Positions 24,906 through 33,656 are shown, counted from the stretch's first letter. The stretch: 37,042 nucleotides of DNA from Sideroxyarcus sp045866275 (GCA_045866275.1 BAAFRX010000022.1:1-37042); one strand, 5' to 3'. A program made the numbers and translations. The notes: a model not told the origin generated them from the sequence alone.

Positions 24906-27900
24906 TTAGTTGAACTTCGCCGCCCGCGCCATGAGTTTATCCAGATTCGACTCGCTCGGGTTCCAGGGCGTGCCCGGATGGATGATGCCGGCGGTACATT
25001 TCTCCGCCGCCTTCACCACATCAAGGAAGGTGCCCGCCGTCGGATTGATGACTACGGCCTTGTTCTGCGCGTTGTAGGCGAAGATCTTCGGGTTGATGCC
25101 GGTGCATTCGTCGCAAGTCGTGCATTCCGGGGTGTCGATCCACACGGCATCGAAAGCGGCAGCGGGCGCGGTGCTACTGCTTGCCTTGCCACCGGCGCCT
25201 GTTGCCGTGGCGGCCGGACTGAAATCGCCGCCGAGGCTGCTCGTGATGCGCTGCAGCAGTTCGCTGCGCACGCGTGTTGCCACTTCCTCCTCGTTGGCGG
25301 CCGGGCGATTCAGGCCGGCCACATCCTGCAATTGCCGCCAGAACTGCTGCCGCTCGATGCAGGCGTTCACCATTTCCTGCGAGGTCAGCACGCGCATCAG
25401 CCGCTGCTTCTTGTCCACCGCCCAGATGAACGGGAACTTGCCTTCGCGTTCGTCGGCGGGCAGTTTGAGGAAGTCGGCCAGCAGCACCATGTCGTCATTC
25501 CAGGTTTCCGGCGGCGCCTTCTTGAATTGCTTGGCGAAGCGGCCCTCGGTCAGCGCGAAATCGGCAAAGGTCAGCGGCAGCGCCATCTTCTGCACCGCAC
25601 CCGCCTCATCCAGGTAGTCCAGGGTGTACTCGAGCCAGTCACGATCGAGCGACGGGTTGCCTTCCAGCGACACGCATTCGGAGAAGGTCACGCCGGCATC
25701 CGGGTCGTAGCGGAACAGCGGATAGGCGCGCGACTCCACCGCAAGCTTGCTCTGGTGGGTCAGCATGTCGTCGCCCACGCCCTGCTCCGGCGGGCACACG
25801 GCGTAGATGTTGAACAGGGCCGGACGGCGGCTGTTGAGACCGTCGATATAGCCCTCGATCAGATGGGTCGGGTGCGCCACGCTGCCCTGCAGCACGAAGG
25901 CGCTGCGATGGGTCATGCCGATCAGGCTGATCTCCTTGCGGATTTCGGTCTTGCCATGGTCTTTCTTGCCATACGGCGACATGTCGGCCACCTGTCCGAT
26001 GAAGCCGGACGTGCAGGCCTGGCCACCGGTGTTCGAATACACCTGGGTGTCCACCACCAGGACTTTGATCGGCATGCCGGACATCAGCATGCGCGACAGG
26101 TTCTGGAAGCCGATGTCATACATCGCCCCGTCGCCACCCACGGACACCACCGGCGGGCACAGGCGCCATTCTTCCTCGGTCAACTGTTCCCAGTTGAACT
26201 GGGTGAAGAAGGCATCGTGCTGTTCCGGATCATAACCTTCGGTCAGTTCGATCTCCGCCATGCGCACCGCCTTGAAGCCGTCCACCATCGTCGCCATGTG
26301 CCCCTCGAACACGCCCATCGCCACCGAGGGCGAATCCTGGAACAGGTGCGAAGTCCACGGGAAGGGGTAGGGATTGAAGGGGAAAGTCGAAGCCCACACC
26401 GAGGTGCAGCCGGTGGAATTGACGATGCCCATCTGCGCGCGGCCCTTGTGGTTTTTGCCCTCGACATAACGCCAGCGCAGGTCGTTCAACTTCTCCAGCA
26501 GGCGCGTCACGCGCCCGAGCCAGACCGGGTCAATGGGTTCGCCTCCGTCCTGTTGCGCCAGCGACGCGGACAGATTGGCCAGGGTCAGGTCCTCGCCGCG
26601 GTGGGCCTGCATCGCCTTGAGCACCGCCTGCGTATCGGTCAGATGAGCGGTGCCTGCCAGTTTCATGCGCAGATGGTTCTCCAGTTTTTCGATCAGGTCG
26701 TCGAGCTTGGCCACGAATGCCCGCGTGCGCGGCTGCATCAGCGCGGTGACAGTGCTGGTGAACAGATGGATCGCGGTCTTCTCGCCGCAGCCGAGGCACG
26801 CGCCGTCGCCGCTGGACATCGAGTTGTAGTTGTTCTTGTCGAGCAACAGCGTATCCAGCGCGCCGATCTTTTCGTTCAGGTCGTCGATGCGGTTGTACTG
26901 CGCCGGCGTGGTCGGCAGGTCCTGCCAGAAGTCCCAGTCGCGGCGCAAGGTGGCCACGCTGTCTGCACTTTGCGTGACCATGCGCAGCGCGTTGTCGTCG
27001 CACACATCGACGCACACGGCGCAGCCCTTGCAGGTGTAAGGGTTGATGGTGATGGAAAACAGGCCGCCGCTGCCCGGCTGCTTCTTTTCCTTCTGGTTCC
27101 AGTACGGTTTGGTGGTGGCGAACTTGAAACCGCCCAGCGTTTCGCGCAGCAGGTCGAGCTCTTTTTCCAGCCGCCCGCGATCATCGCCCTGGGTCGGGTC
27201 GGCGGCGAAGGCTTCGGTGATGGCGTGGTTCAACAGGGCGCACACATCGAGCCCGTCTTTTTCCAGCGCGCCGTGCAACTGCTTGTCGATGGCGCGGCTG
27301 AATTTGCGCAGGAAACGCGTCGGCCGACCGCCGATCTCGATTTTCTGGATCGCGGTATTGAGGACGTCGGCGGTGGTCGAGACCAGGCCGGGAATCGCAT
27401 TGTCCGGACACTGGGTGTAGCACGCGCCACAGGCGGTGCAGTTCTCCGCGATCCATTCCGGATGCTCGAAACGGATCTGCGTCATGTCGCGATACACGCC
27501 GGTAACGGCGGGGATCAGCGCCAGCCCCATGAAGGGATCAACCAGATTGTCGGAGCCCTGCCCTTTCAGGTAGAAACTGCCGGTCTGTTCCCAGAAACGG
27601 TGAATGTCGGTGATCCCGCCGTCGCCTTCCGGGATGCGTTTGAGCATCGCCGGCAGGGTTGCCGTCGCCACCGGGAGTTGCTGGCGTTGGCCGACCTGCT
27701 TGGCGCCGGCCGGGATCTCGTAGATCTCCTCGAAGCCGCGGCGCACTACGCGCAGATTGTCTTCGACGATGCGCTTGCCCTTCTTGCCAAACTTGGCTTC
27801 CAGCTGGTTTTCGATCGCGGTGAACAGATTCTCGTCGGTCAGCCCGGCGCGGTCCTTGACGTCGGACGCATGGAAGAACGCGCCCTGGAAAGCGTTGCCT

Positions 27901-29834
27901 TGCATGCGCAGTTGCAGGTCGGGATTGGAAGATTCTTCGCGCGCGATCTTGAACGCATCCAGATAGAACACGCGGATGGCGTTTTCCACGATGTATTTTT
28001 GTGTTTGCAGCGGGAAGGTCGCCCACACCGCTTCCGGGGTGGCGAGGTTGCTCTGGATGATGAACACGCCATTCTTTTTCAGACCGGCCACCGCGTTGGT
28101 GTGCAGGAAGACCTGTGGGTCGGGCGACAGCGCGACATCAATTTCTGTGTATTCGCAGTTGATGCGGATCGGCTCCGGCGCGGCAGACAAATAGTAGGTG
28201 GTCGGCTGTCCCTTCTTTTCCGAACCGTATTTCGGGTTGGCCTTGATGTCCCAGCCGAGCAGTTCGAACAGCGTCATCGCCAGATTCTTGCCGGTGGTCA
28301 CCGCGCCCCAGCCGCCGACCGAGTGCATGCGCACCGCGATGGCGCCCTTGGGCATCAGGTTGGGATTCTCCGAGCCGCGCAGCGCCATCTCCTTGATGCG
28401 CGGATAGGCGGCCTGCAGTTCCTGCTGGCGGAATTCCTGTTTCGGGGTGGCCGATTCATCGCGCACGAAATCCACCGACAGATAGTAGAACTTGCGGCGT
28501 GCCGCGCCCGGCAGCATGTTTTCCACCGCCGCGATCAGCCCTTCCGGTTGCAGGTCGCGCGAACCCAGACCGTAGCAGCCCGAATACAGCGAGGGCATGT
28601 CTTTCGCATTGGCGTAGCGCGCATACTCGGGATAGGAATCGTCGCGCCCGTTCTCGATGCATTTGGTCACGGTGGCGCGCACTTCACGCATCAGCGGCAG
28701 GTCTTCCGCCAGCGGCTGGTCGGTGCGCTCCAGCACCGCCACGCCTTTTTTGCCCTTGAGGATATTGCCCAGCATATCGCCGGGGAAGGGGCGGAACAGG
28801 GTGAGGTTGACCACGCCAACCTTGAGTTTGCGCTGCTCGCGCAGCCAGTCGGCGACCGCCGCCGCCTGTACCGTCATGCTGCCCTGGCCGACGATGAGAT
28901 AGTCGGCATCGTCGCAGCGGTATTGGCCCACGCGCTGGTAACGGCGTCCGGTGAGCTGGTAGAACGCGTCCATGCTCTGTTCCATCAGCGCCGGGATGTG
29001 CTGGAAAAAATAGGGGCGCTGTGCCGCGACCGCCTGCATGTAGCCGTCCTGATTGGTCACCACCCCGGATTGCACCGGATTGTCCACGTCCCACAATTGC
29101 GGCACGCGGCGGCGGGTGTCGCCGTAGAGGATGCGCTGCGCCGGGGTGGGGGTGGCGATGAGGTCGTCCGGATGGCCGAGGAATTCATTCACCAGTTCCC
29201 GCTCCGGCACCAGCACCGGTTCGATCAGGTGGGTGGTCAGGAAACCGTCCTGCGCCACCATCGCCGGAGTCAGCGCCAGCTCGGCGGTCCTACGCGCGAT
29301 CAGGTTCAGGTCGGCGGCTTCCTGCGCATTCTTCGCCATCACCTGGATGAAGCCGGTGTCGTCGGCGCAGTGATAATCGTCGTGCGCGCAATGCACGTTG
29401 AGCGAATTCTTGGTGATGGCGCGGCAACCGAGATTGAGCACGTAGGGCAGGCGCTTGCCGACCGCGGCATACAGCGATTCGTGCATGAAGGCCATGCCCT
29501 GCGAGGATGTGAAGTTCACCGCGCGCAAGCCGGTCATCGACAGTCCGGCGGTGACGCCGGCGGCGGCGTGCTCGGATTCCGGCTCGATGAAGATCAGCGG
29601 CCGGCCCGCGGTGTTGACGTGGCCGGCGGCGACCGCTTCCGCCCAGTATTCGCCCATCTGCGTCGAGGGCGTGATCGGGTATGCGCCGGCGCCGTCGGAC
29701 GCTTCGCGCTCCACCATGATCACGGCAGTGTTTCCGTCGATGGCATCGCGTACGCCGGGATATTTGAAACCGGTTTCCTGCTTGGCGCCGGTAATGGCGT
29801 CGAGCAGCTTGAATTGTTTGATCTTGTTCAGCAT
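24906..29834 (-). CDS. Giant pyruvate:ferredoxin/flavodoxin oxidoreductase with extra ferredoxin domain
   Basis: This TPP enzyme would oxidise pyruvate to acetyl-CoA and CO2, or run backwards as pyruvate synthase, using low-potential electrons. At 1642 residues it is some 450 longer than classical NifJ-type PFOR. Domains in order: pyrimidine/substrate domain (about 30-215, AYPITPSTQMGE); domain II; gamma domain (about 500-660, MHSVGGWGAVTTGK); two [4Fe-4S] motifs (C799, C802, C805, C809 and C935, C938, C941, C945) separated by an unusually long insert; TPP domain (C1013LGC, SVGGDGAMYDIGFQN, YSNTGGQ); then an Ala/Ser/Gly linker and a C-terminal one-cluster ferredoxin-like domain (C1571, C1574, C1577, C1613). 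ATG 29834 has AAGGAG upstream. It stands between rnfB and rnfC. Pyruvate as substrate is inferred. Confidence 0.9.
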   Translation of the reverse strand: MLNKIKQFKLLDAITGAKQETGFKYPGVRDAIDGNTAVIMVEREASDGAGAYPITPSTQMGEYWAEAVAAGHVNTAGRPLIFIEPESEHAAAGVTAGLSMTGLRAVNFTSSQGMAFMHESLYAAVGKRLPYVLNLGCRAITKNSLNVHCAHDDYHCADDTGFIQVMAKNAQEAADLNLIARRTAELALTPAMVAQDGFLTTHLIEPVLVPERELVNEFLGHPDDLIATPTPAQRILYGDTRRRVPQLWDVDNPVQSGVVTNQDGYMQAVAAQRPYFFQHIPALMEQSMDAFYQLTGRRYQRVGQYRCDDADYLIVGQGSMTVQAAAVADWLREQRKLKVGVVNLTLFRPFPGDMLGNILKGKKGVAVLERTDQPLAEDLPLMREVRATVTKCIENGRDDSYPEYARYANAKDMPSLYSGCYGLGSRDLQPEGLIAAVENMLPGAARRKFYYLSVDFVRDESATPKQEFRQQELQAAYPRIKEMALRGSENPNLMPKGAIAVRMHSVGGWGAVTTGKNLAMTLFELLGWDIKANPKYGSEKKGQPTTYYLSAAPEPIRINCEYTEIDVALSPDPQVFLHTNAVAGLKKNGVFIIQSNLATPEAVWATFPLQTQKYIVENAIRVFYLDAFKIAREESSNPDLQLRMQGNAFQGAFFHASDVKDRAGLTDENLFTAIENQLEAKFGKKGKRIVEDNLRVVRRGFEEIYEIPAGAKQVGQRQQLPVATATLPAMLKRIPEGDGGITDIHRFWEQTGSFYLKGQGSDNLVDPFMGLALIPAVTGVYRDMTQIRFEHPEWIAENCTACGACYTQCPDNAIPGLVSTTADVLNTAIQKIEIGGRPTRFLRKFSRAIDKQLHGALEKDGLDVCALLNHAITEAFAADPTQGDDRGRLEKELDLLRETLGGFKFATTKPYWNQKEKKQPGSGGLFSITINPYTCKGCAVCVDVCDDNALRMVTQSADSVATLRRDWDFWQDLPTTPAQYNRIDDLNEKIGALDTLLLDKNNYNSMSSGDGACLGCGEKTAIHLFTSTVTALMQPRTRAFVAKLDDLIEKLENHLRMKLAGTAHLTDTQAVLKAMQAHRGEDLTLANLSASLAQQDGGEPIDPVWLGRVTRLLEKLNDLRWRYVEGKNHKGRAQMGIVNSTGCTSVWASTFPFNPYPFPWTSHLFQDSPSVAMGVFEGHMATMVDGFKAVRMAEIELTEGYDPEQHDAFFTQFNWEQLTEEEWRLCPPVVSVGGDGAMYDIGFQNLSRMLMSGMPIKVLVVDTQVYSNTGGQACTSGFIGQVADMSPYGKKDHGKTEIRKEISLIGMTHRSAFVLQGSVAHPTHLIEGYIDGLNSRRPALFNIYAVCPPEQGVGDDMLTHQSKLAVESRAYPLFRYDPDAGVTFSECVSLEGNPSLDRDWLEYTLDYLDEAGAVQKMALPLTFADFALTEGRFAKQFKKAPPETWNDDMVLLADFLKLPADEREGKFPFIWAVDKKQRLMRVLTSQEMVNACIERQQFWRQLQDVAGLNRPAANEEEVATRVRSELLQRITSSLGGDFSPAATATGAGGKASSSTAPAAAFDAVWIDTPECTTCDECTGINPKIFAYNAQNKAVVINPTAGTFLDVVKAAEKCTAGIIHPGTPWNPSESNLDKLMARAAKFN

Positions 29835-29860
29835 GGCGAGGGCTCCTTGATTTATTCGGG

Positions 29861-30742
29861 CTAGGCTTCTGCCATGACGGGCAGGGGTTGGATGCGGATG
29901 ATCTTTTTGGCGGCGTGGCCCTTGGCGATGCGCTCGCCTTCGAGCCAGACGATGGCGCCGGTGGGGCAACGCTCGATGGCGTGACGGTCGGCCTGTCCGT
30001 TCAGGTCATAGTCGATCACCGCAAGGTTGTTCTTGAGGGCGATCAAGCCGGGCGCCGCATCGACCACGCATTTGCCGCAGGCGGTGCAGGCGACCTCGCA
30101 CACCGCTTCGGCAGCCAGCGGGTCGGCCTCGTTGCGGCAGGCCAGCCACAGTTGGCGCGACACCGGTTGCAGCGAAAACAATTGCTTCGGGCAGATATCG
30201 ACGCAGTCGCCGCAGGCCGTGCACTTGTCCGCGATCACCTGCGGCAGGCCGTGCGGGTCCATGACGATGGCATCGAAGTCGCACACCTCGGCACAGTCGC
30301 CGATGCCGAGACAGCCCCAGGCGCAGGCCTTGCCGCCTCCCCCGGCGATTGCGGCAGCACGGCAGGAAGCGTGGCCGACATATTCGGCGCGGTTCCTGGC
30401 GACATGGCGGCCGCCGGCGCATGCCAGACGCGCCACGCGTTTTTCGACATCGCCCAGGGTGATGCCCAGCATTTCGGCGATGGACTGATTCTGTTCGGGT
30501 TGATTGACCGTGCAGCGGGCGGGTTCGAGCTTGCCTTCGACGACCTGTTCGGCGAAGTTGCGGCAGCCGGCGGTGCCGCACGCGCCGCAATTGGAATGCG
30601 GCAGCATGTCCTCGACTTCGTTGATGCGGGAATCCTCAAAGACATACAGGCGCTTGCCGGCGATGGCCAGAAACAGCGCCAATAGCCCGCCCAGTGCCGC
30701 CATGAATGCGCCCGCCAATACAATATTGTGCAGTGTTTCCAT
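29861..30742 (-). CDS. rnfB: Rnf complex ferredoxin subunit RnfB, long four-cluster type
   Basis: RnfB accepts or donates electrons to soluble ferredoxin at the cytoplasmic side. The 293-residue protein has an N-terminal membrane anchor (about residues 7-27), the Fe-S domain CGACGTAGC with C52, C55, C60 and C77, then C140-x3-C-x5-C-x3-C154 (ACAWGCLGIGDCAEVCDFDAI region), a ferredoxin motif C174, C177, C180, C184, and a last set C219, C222, C225, C259. E. coli RsxB is only about 192 residues; the longer form with the GCLGIGDC signature is typical of anaerobes. It has GGGGAG upstream of ATG 30742, is the first gene of the operon, and lies 26 bases ahead of PFOR. Confidence 0.94.
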   Translation of the reverse strand: METLHNIVLAGAFMAALGGLLALFLAIAGKRLYVFEDSRINEVEDMLPHSNCGACGTAGCRNFAEQVVEGKLEPARCTVNQPEQNQSIAEMLGITLGDVEKRVARLACAGGRHVARNRAEYVGHASCRAAAIAGGGGKACAWGCLGIGDCAEVCDFDAIVMDPHGLPQVIADKCTACGDCVDICPKQLFSLQPVSRQLWLACRNEADPLAAEAVCEVACTACGKCVVDAAPGLIALKNNLAVIDYDLNGQADRHAIERCPTGAIVWLEGERIAKGHAAKKIIRIQPLPVMAEA

Positions 30743-30805
30743 GAAGCTTCTCCCCGGTTGAGATGAGTGTGGGACTCGTTCAACTTATTTTTTTGTTGGG
30801 GCAAG

Positions 30806-30871
30806 ATTATTGAAGTTACAATCTTTTGGGGAATCAATAATTTCAATTTTCATTATTGGAATTGAAAATTG
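30806..30871. promoter_or_regulatory. Divergent rnfB/lysR control region with repeated half-sites
   Basis: The 145-base gap is AT-rich against a GC-rich background. ATTATTG (30806-30812) faces CAATAAT (30835-30841), ATTATTG recurs at 30852-30858, and CAATTTTC (30844-30851) with GAAAATTG (30864-30871) forms an 8-bp inverted repeat around a 12-base spacer. Such clustered half-sites suit a LysR regulator activating the divergent operon and repressing itself. Binding is inferred; no clean -35/-10 pair could be fixed. Confidence 0.5.
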
Positions 30872-30887
30872 ATGGGAGAAAGACAGC

Positions 30888-31814
30888 ATGCCAACAGACA
30901 AACAGGCTTACTACAAGAACAGCCGGCTCAAACAGATGCGCGCTTTCTGCCAAGTGGTGCGCTGCGGCAGCGTCACGCTGGCGGCGCAGAAATTGTTCCT
31001 CAGTCAGCCGTCGATCACCCTGCAGGTGCAGGCGCTGGAGCGGGAATTGAGTACCACCCTGTTCGAGCGCCACGGACCGACGCTGAAACTCACCCCGGAC
31101 GGCGAGGCGCTGTTCAGTCTGGCCGAACCGCTGGTGCGCGGGATCGACGATTTGCACACCAATTTTGTGTCCCAGAGCGGGCGTCTGGAATCCGGTGAAC
31201 TCAACATCGGCGCGGGTGAATCGACCATTCTGTATATCCTGCCGGAAGCAGTCAGCCGTTTCGTCAAGGCGTATCCCGGCGTGCACCTGCGCCTGTTCAA
31301 CGTGACCGGGCGCGACGGCCTGAAGATGCTCAAGGCGGACGAGATCGACTTTGCCGTCGGCTCCATGCTGGAAGTGCCGGAGGACATCTCCTATCAGCCG
31401 GTGGTCACGTACGACCCGGTGTTGATCGTGCCGCCCGGACATCCTCTGGCCAAGATAAAAAAGGTGACACTCGAACACATCAGCCAGTTTGGCCTGATTC
31501 TGCCGCCGCGCCACCTTTCCACCTGGGGCATGGTCAAGTATGTGTTCCAGCAGCACAACCTGTCATTCCGGGTCACACTCGAAGCGGGTGGATGGGAAGT
31601 CATCAAGAAGTATGTGGAGATGGGCATGGGCATCTCCATCGTGACCGACATCTGCCTCAACGGTTGCGAGAAACTGGAGCGCATCCCGCTCAAGGAATAT
31701 TTCCCGCAACGCGACTACGGACTGGTGCTGCGCAAAGGCAAATTCCTCTCGCCGCAGGCACAACGCTTCGTCGAGATGCTGATCGAGGTGTATCAGGATC
31801 GGGTGGTCCCGTAG
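30888..31814 (+). CDS. LysR-family transcriptional regulator (CysB/CysL-like)
   Basis: A 308-residue LysR regulator with an N-terminal winged helix-turn-helix (about residues 14-72, GSVTLAAQKLFLSQPSITLQVQALE) and a periplasmic-binding-protein-like effector domain (about 95-300). ATG 30888 follows GGGAGAAAG. It is divergent from rnfB and is the most likely regulator of the Rnf-PFOR-ppsA operon. The effector is unknown; the ligand domain resembles CysB/CysL/CbbR-like proteins in general form only, so I give no gene name. A metabolite of acetyl-CoA, pyruvate or PEP metabolism would make sense, but that is conjecture. Confidence 0.9.
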   Translation: MPTDKQAYYKNSRLKQMRAFCQVVRCGSVTLAAQKLFLSQPSITLQVQALERELSTTLFERHGPTLKLTPDGEALFSLAEPLVRGIDDLHTNFVSQSGRLESGELNIGAGESTILYILPEAVSRFVKAYPGVHLRLFNVTGRDGLKMLKADEIDFAVGSMLEVPEDISYQPVVTYDPVLIVPPGHPLAKIKKVTLEHISQFGLILPPRHLSTWGMVKYVFQQHNLSFRVTLEAGGWEVIKKYVEMGMGISIVTDICLNGCEKLERIPLKEYFPQRDYGLVLRKGKFLSPQAQRFVEMLIEVYQDRVVP

Positions 31815-31823
31815 CAAACAGGG

Positions 31824-31861
31824 AGTCAATCGATTAAGTCAGTTGACTTAATCGATTGACT
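31824..31861. promoter_or_regulatory. Perfect 38-bp palindrome, likely TetR operator
   Basis: The arm AGTCAATCGATTAAGTCA is followed by GT and then by its exact reverse complement, giving an 18-bp perfect inverted repeat. It lies directly upstream of the tetR gene and contains TTGACT words that could serve as a -35 element. There is no T-tract, so an operator is more likely than a terminator for lysR. Confidence 0.75.
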
Positions 31862-31899
31862 GAATTAGGGTGCGTCCCTTCTCTGCCGCCGGAGCGCGC

Positions 31900-32604
31900 T
31901 TGAACCCCAACCAACAATCCGTCTGCCCCTTCGTCAACATGGCGCAGCGCCTGCTCGGGCATCCGCCTGCCTCGCAGGAGGAGACGCGCTGGCGCCTGTT
32001 GCAGGCGGCGGTCGAAGTGTTTGCCGAATCCGGTTATCACGCGGCGACCACGCGCGAGATCGCGCGCCGTGCCGCAGTAAATCTGGCTGCGATCCACTAC
32101 CACTTCGGCGACAAGGCGGCGCTCTACCGCGAAGTGTTCCGTCTGCCGTTCCTCACTGCATGCAACGGTTTCGTCTCGCTCGATCTGGCGCGGGCGAACC
32201 TGCGCGAAGGCTTGCTCGCTTTCTATACCTGGCTGTTCCCGCCTGGCGCAGAAGAAGACCCGATGCTGCGCCAGTTCATGCGCCTGCATGCACGCGAAGA
32301 GGCGGAACCGAGCGGAGTGCTGGGCGACGCAGTGGTGCAGGCTTACCGTGCCAATCACGAAAAGATGCAGGCACTGCTGTGCCGCGAGTTCGGCTTGACG
32401 GCTGCCGATGCCGAGGTGGACCGCTTGTGTTTCTGTCTCGCCGGACTGGCCACCGTCTATTTCCATGGCGGGCGCAATGCCGTGGAGTCCCTTGCGCCGC
32501 AACTGGTGCACGGTGTGCCGGCGCGCGAGGCCATGGTGGCGCGGCTGGTCGAGTATGCGCAGGTGCTGATCGCCGGCGAACAGGAGCGTCGTCGCCGTGC
32601 GTGA
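31900..32604 (+). CDS. TetR-family regulator (CecR-like) of the RND pump
   Basis: A 234-residue regulator with the TetR DNA-binding domain (about residues 28-75: RWRLLQAAVEVFAESGYHAA, TTREIARRAAVNLAAIHYHFGDK) and a helical C-terminal domain of the CecR/DUF1956 kind. The start is uncertain: TTG 31900 has GGAG 7 bases upstream and is chosen; GTG 31870 would add ten residues, while ATG 31939 has no ribosome site. A perfect palindrome immediately upstream is the probable operator. It is followed on the same strand by the adaptor and pump genes, so it probably represses the whole set until a substrate binds. Substrate unknown. Confidence 0.85.
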   Translation: MNPNQQSVCPFVNMAQRLLGHPPASQEETRWRLLQAAVEVFAESGYHAATTREIARRAAVNLAAIHYHFGDKAALYREVFRLPFLTACNGFVSLDLARANLREGLLAFYTWLFPPGAEEDPMLRQFMRLHAREEAEPSGVLGDAVVQAYRANHEKMQALLCREFGLTAADAEVDRLCFCLAGLATVYFHGGRNAVESLAPQLVHGVPAREAMVARLVEYAQVLIAGEQERRRRA

Positions 32605-32694
32605 CATTGATGCCGATCTCCCTGAAGGATTGATTGTTTCGCGTTCTCCGCGCCACCGCGCGCGACCCGGCTATCCCGCAACAAGGAAAACAGA

Positions 32695-33621
32695 ATGAAA
32701 ATATCGCTCATCGCTTTCAAACAACACAGACTTCGCCTCCTGTTGGGTGCAGCCCTCGTTGCGGGCGCGACGCTCTGGCTGCTGAACCGACACAGCGTGG
32801 CGGCGCCTGCGGTGGCGGCAGTCAGCCGGCCGGCCCTGACCGTCAGCACGGTGACCATGCGCTCAGAGCAGTGGGCGCAGACCTTGTCCGCCAACGGCAG
32901 CATCGTGCCGTGGCAGGAAGCCCTCATCGGCGCGCAGTTGCCGGGGGTGCGCATCGCGGATGTGAAAGTCAGCATCGGCGACCGGGTGCGGCGCGGCGAG
33001 ATTCTGGCGACACTGGACAATGCGCTGCATCCGGCGGGCGGCGATGTACCGCAGGGGCGGATCGTCGCTCCGGATGATGGCGTCATCTCTTCGGTCAGCG
33101 CGAATGTCGGTTCCATGCCGCAGACCGGGACAGAGCTGTTCCGCCTGATCCGCCAGGGACGGCTGGAATGGCAGGCCGAATTGACGGCAGAAGAACTGAT
33201 GCGCCTGCGCCGCGGCATGCGCGCCTCGATCACCTTGAGCGGGGGCCGAACGGTGCAGGGAACGGTGCGCGCCATCTCGCCCAAGGTCGAAATGCAAACC
33301 CGCTTCGGCCATGCCCTGGTTCGCCTTGACGACAGCAACGCCATCGTCGCCGGCGTATTCGCACGCGGCACGTTCGACTTGAGCGGCGGCACACGAAAAT
33401 TGAGCTCGCTCCCGCAGACTGCGGTCATGCAGCGCGGCAGCATGACCTATGTGCTGGTCGTGGATGCGGCTTCGCGCGTGCACGAGCGCGCGGTCGCGAT
33501 CGGCCAGCGGCTGGGAGACCGGGTCGAGATCCGACAGGGGCTCGACCCCGCCGAGCGCGTGGTGGAGACCGGCGGTCCCTTCCTGACCGAAGGTGACGTG
33601 GTGCAGGTGGTGAAGGAATAA
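32695..33621 (+). CDS. RND efflux periplasmic adaptor without coiled-coil hairpin
   Basis: A membrane-fusion protein of 308 residues that would join the RND pump to an outer-membrane channel. It has an N-terminal anchor (about 13-31), a split lipoyl domain (76-108, GVRIADVKVSIGDRVRRGE, and 121-141, GRIVAPDDGVISSVSANVGS), then beta-barrel and membrane-proximal domains. Between the lipoyl halves there are only about 13 residues (NALHPAGGDVPQG), where adaptors such as AcrA have an alpha-helical hairpin of about 60 residues or more. The hairpin normally touches TolC. The ATG follows AAGGAAAACAG. The frame is otherwise intact. Coupling to the next gene is probable despite the repeat-filled gap. 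Confidence 0.88.
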   Translation: MKISLIAFKQHRLRLLLGAALVAGATLWLLNRHSVAAPAVAAVSRPALTVSTVTMRSEQWAQTLSANGSIVPWQEALIGAQLPGVRIADVKVSIGDRVRRGEILATLDNALHPAGGDVPQGRIVAPDDGVISSVSANVGSMPQTGTELFRLIRQGRLEWQAELTAEELMRLRRGMRASITLSGGRTVQGTVRAISPKVEMQTRFGHALVRLDDSNAIVAGVFARGTFDLSGGTRKLSSLPQTAVMQRGSMTYVLVVDAASRVHERAVAIGQRLGDRVEIRQGLDPAERVVETGGPFLTEGDVVQVVKE

Positions 33622-33656
33622 AGCGGCCATTTGGCCAAACTCGAAAAAGCAATTGA

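Noticed and set aside
24579..29864. Very long open frame (1761 codons) on the plus strand opposite PFOR
   Set aside because: It is the antisense shadow of a GC-rich gene with strong codon bias. The product is low-complexity in Arg, His and Gln and shows no domain, while the minus strand encodes a complete enzyme.
31824..31861. The 38-bp palindrome as a lysR terminator
   Set aside because: The stem is AT-rich at its loop end with no following T-tract, and it stands in the operator position of a TetR gene. A double role cannot be excluded.
33624..33636. GGCCATTTGGCC after the adaptor gene as a terminator
   Set aside because: The stem is only 5 bp with no T-run, and the pump gene on the same strand is expected to be cotranscribed.
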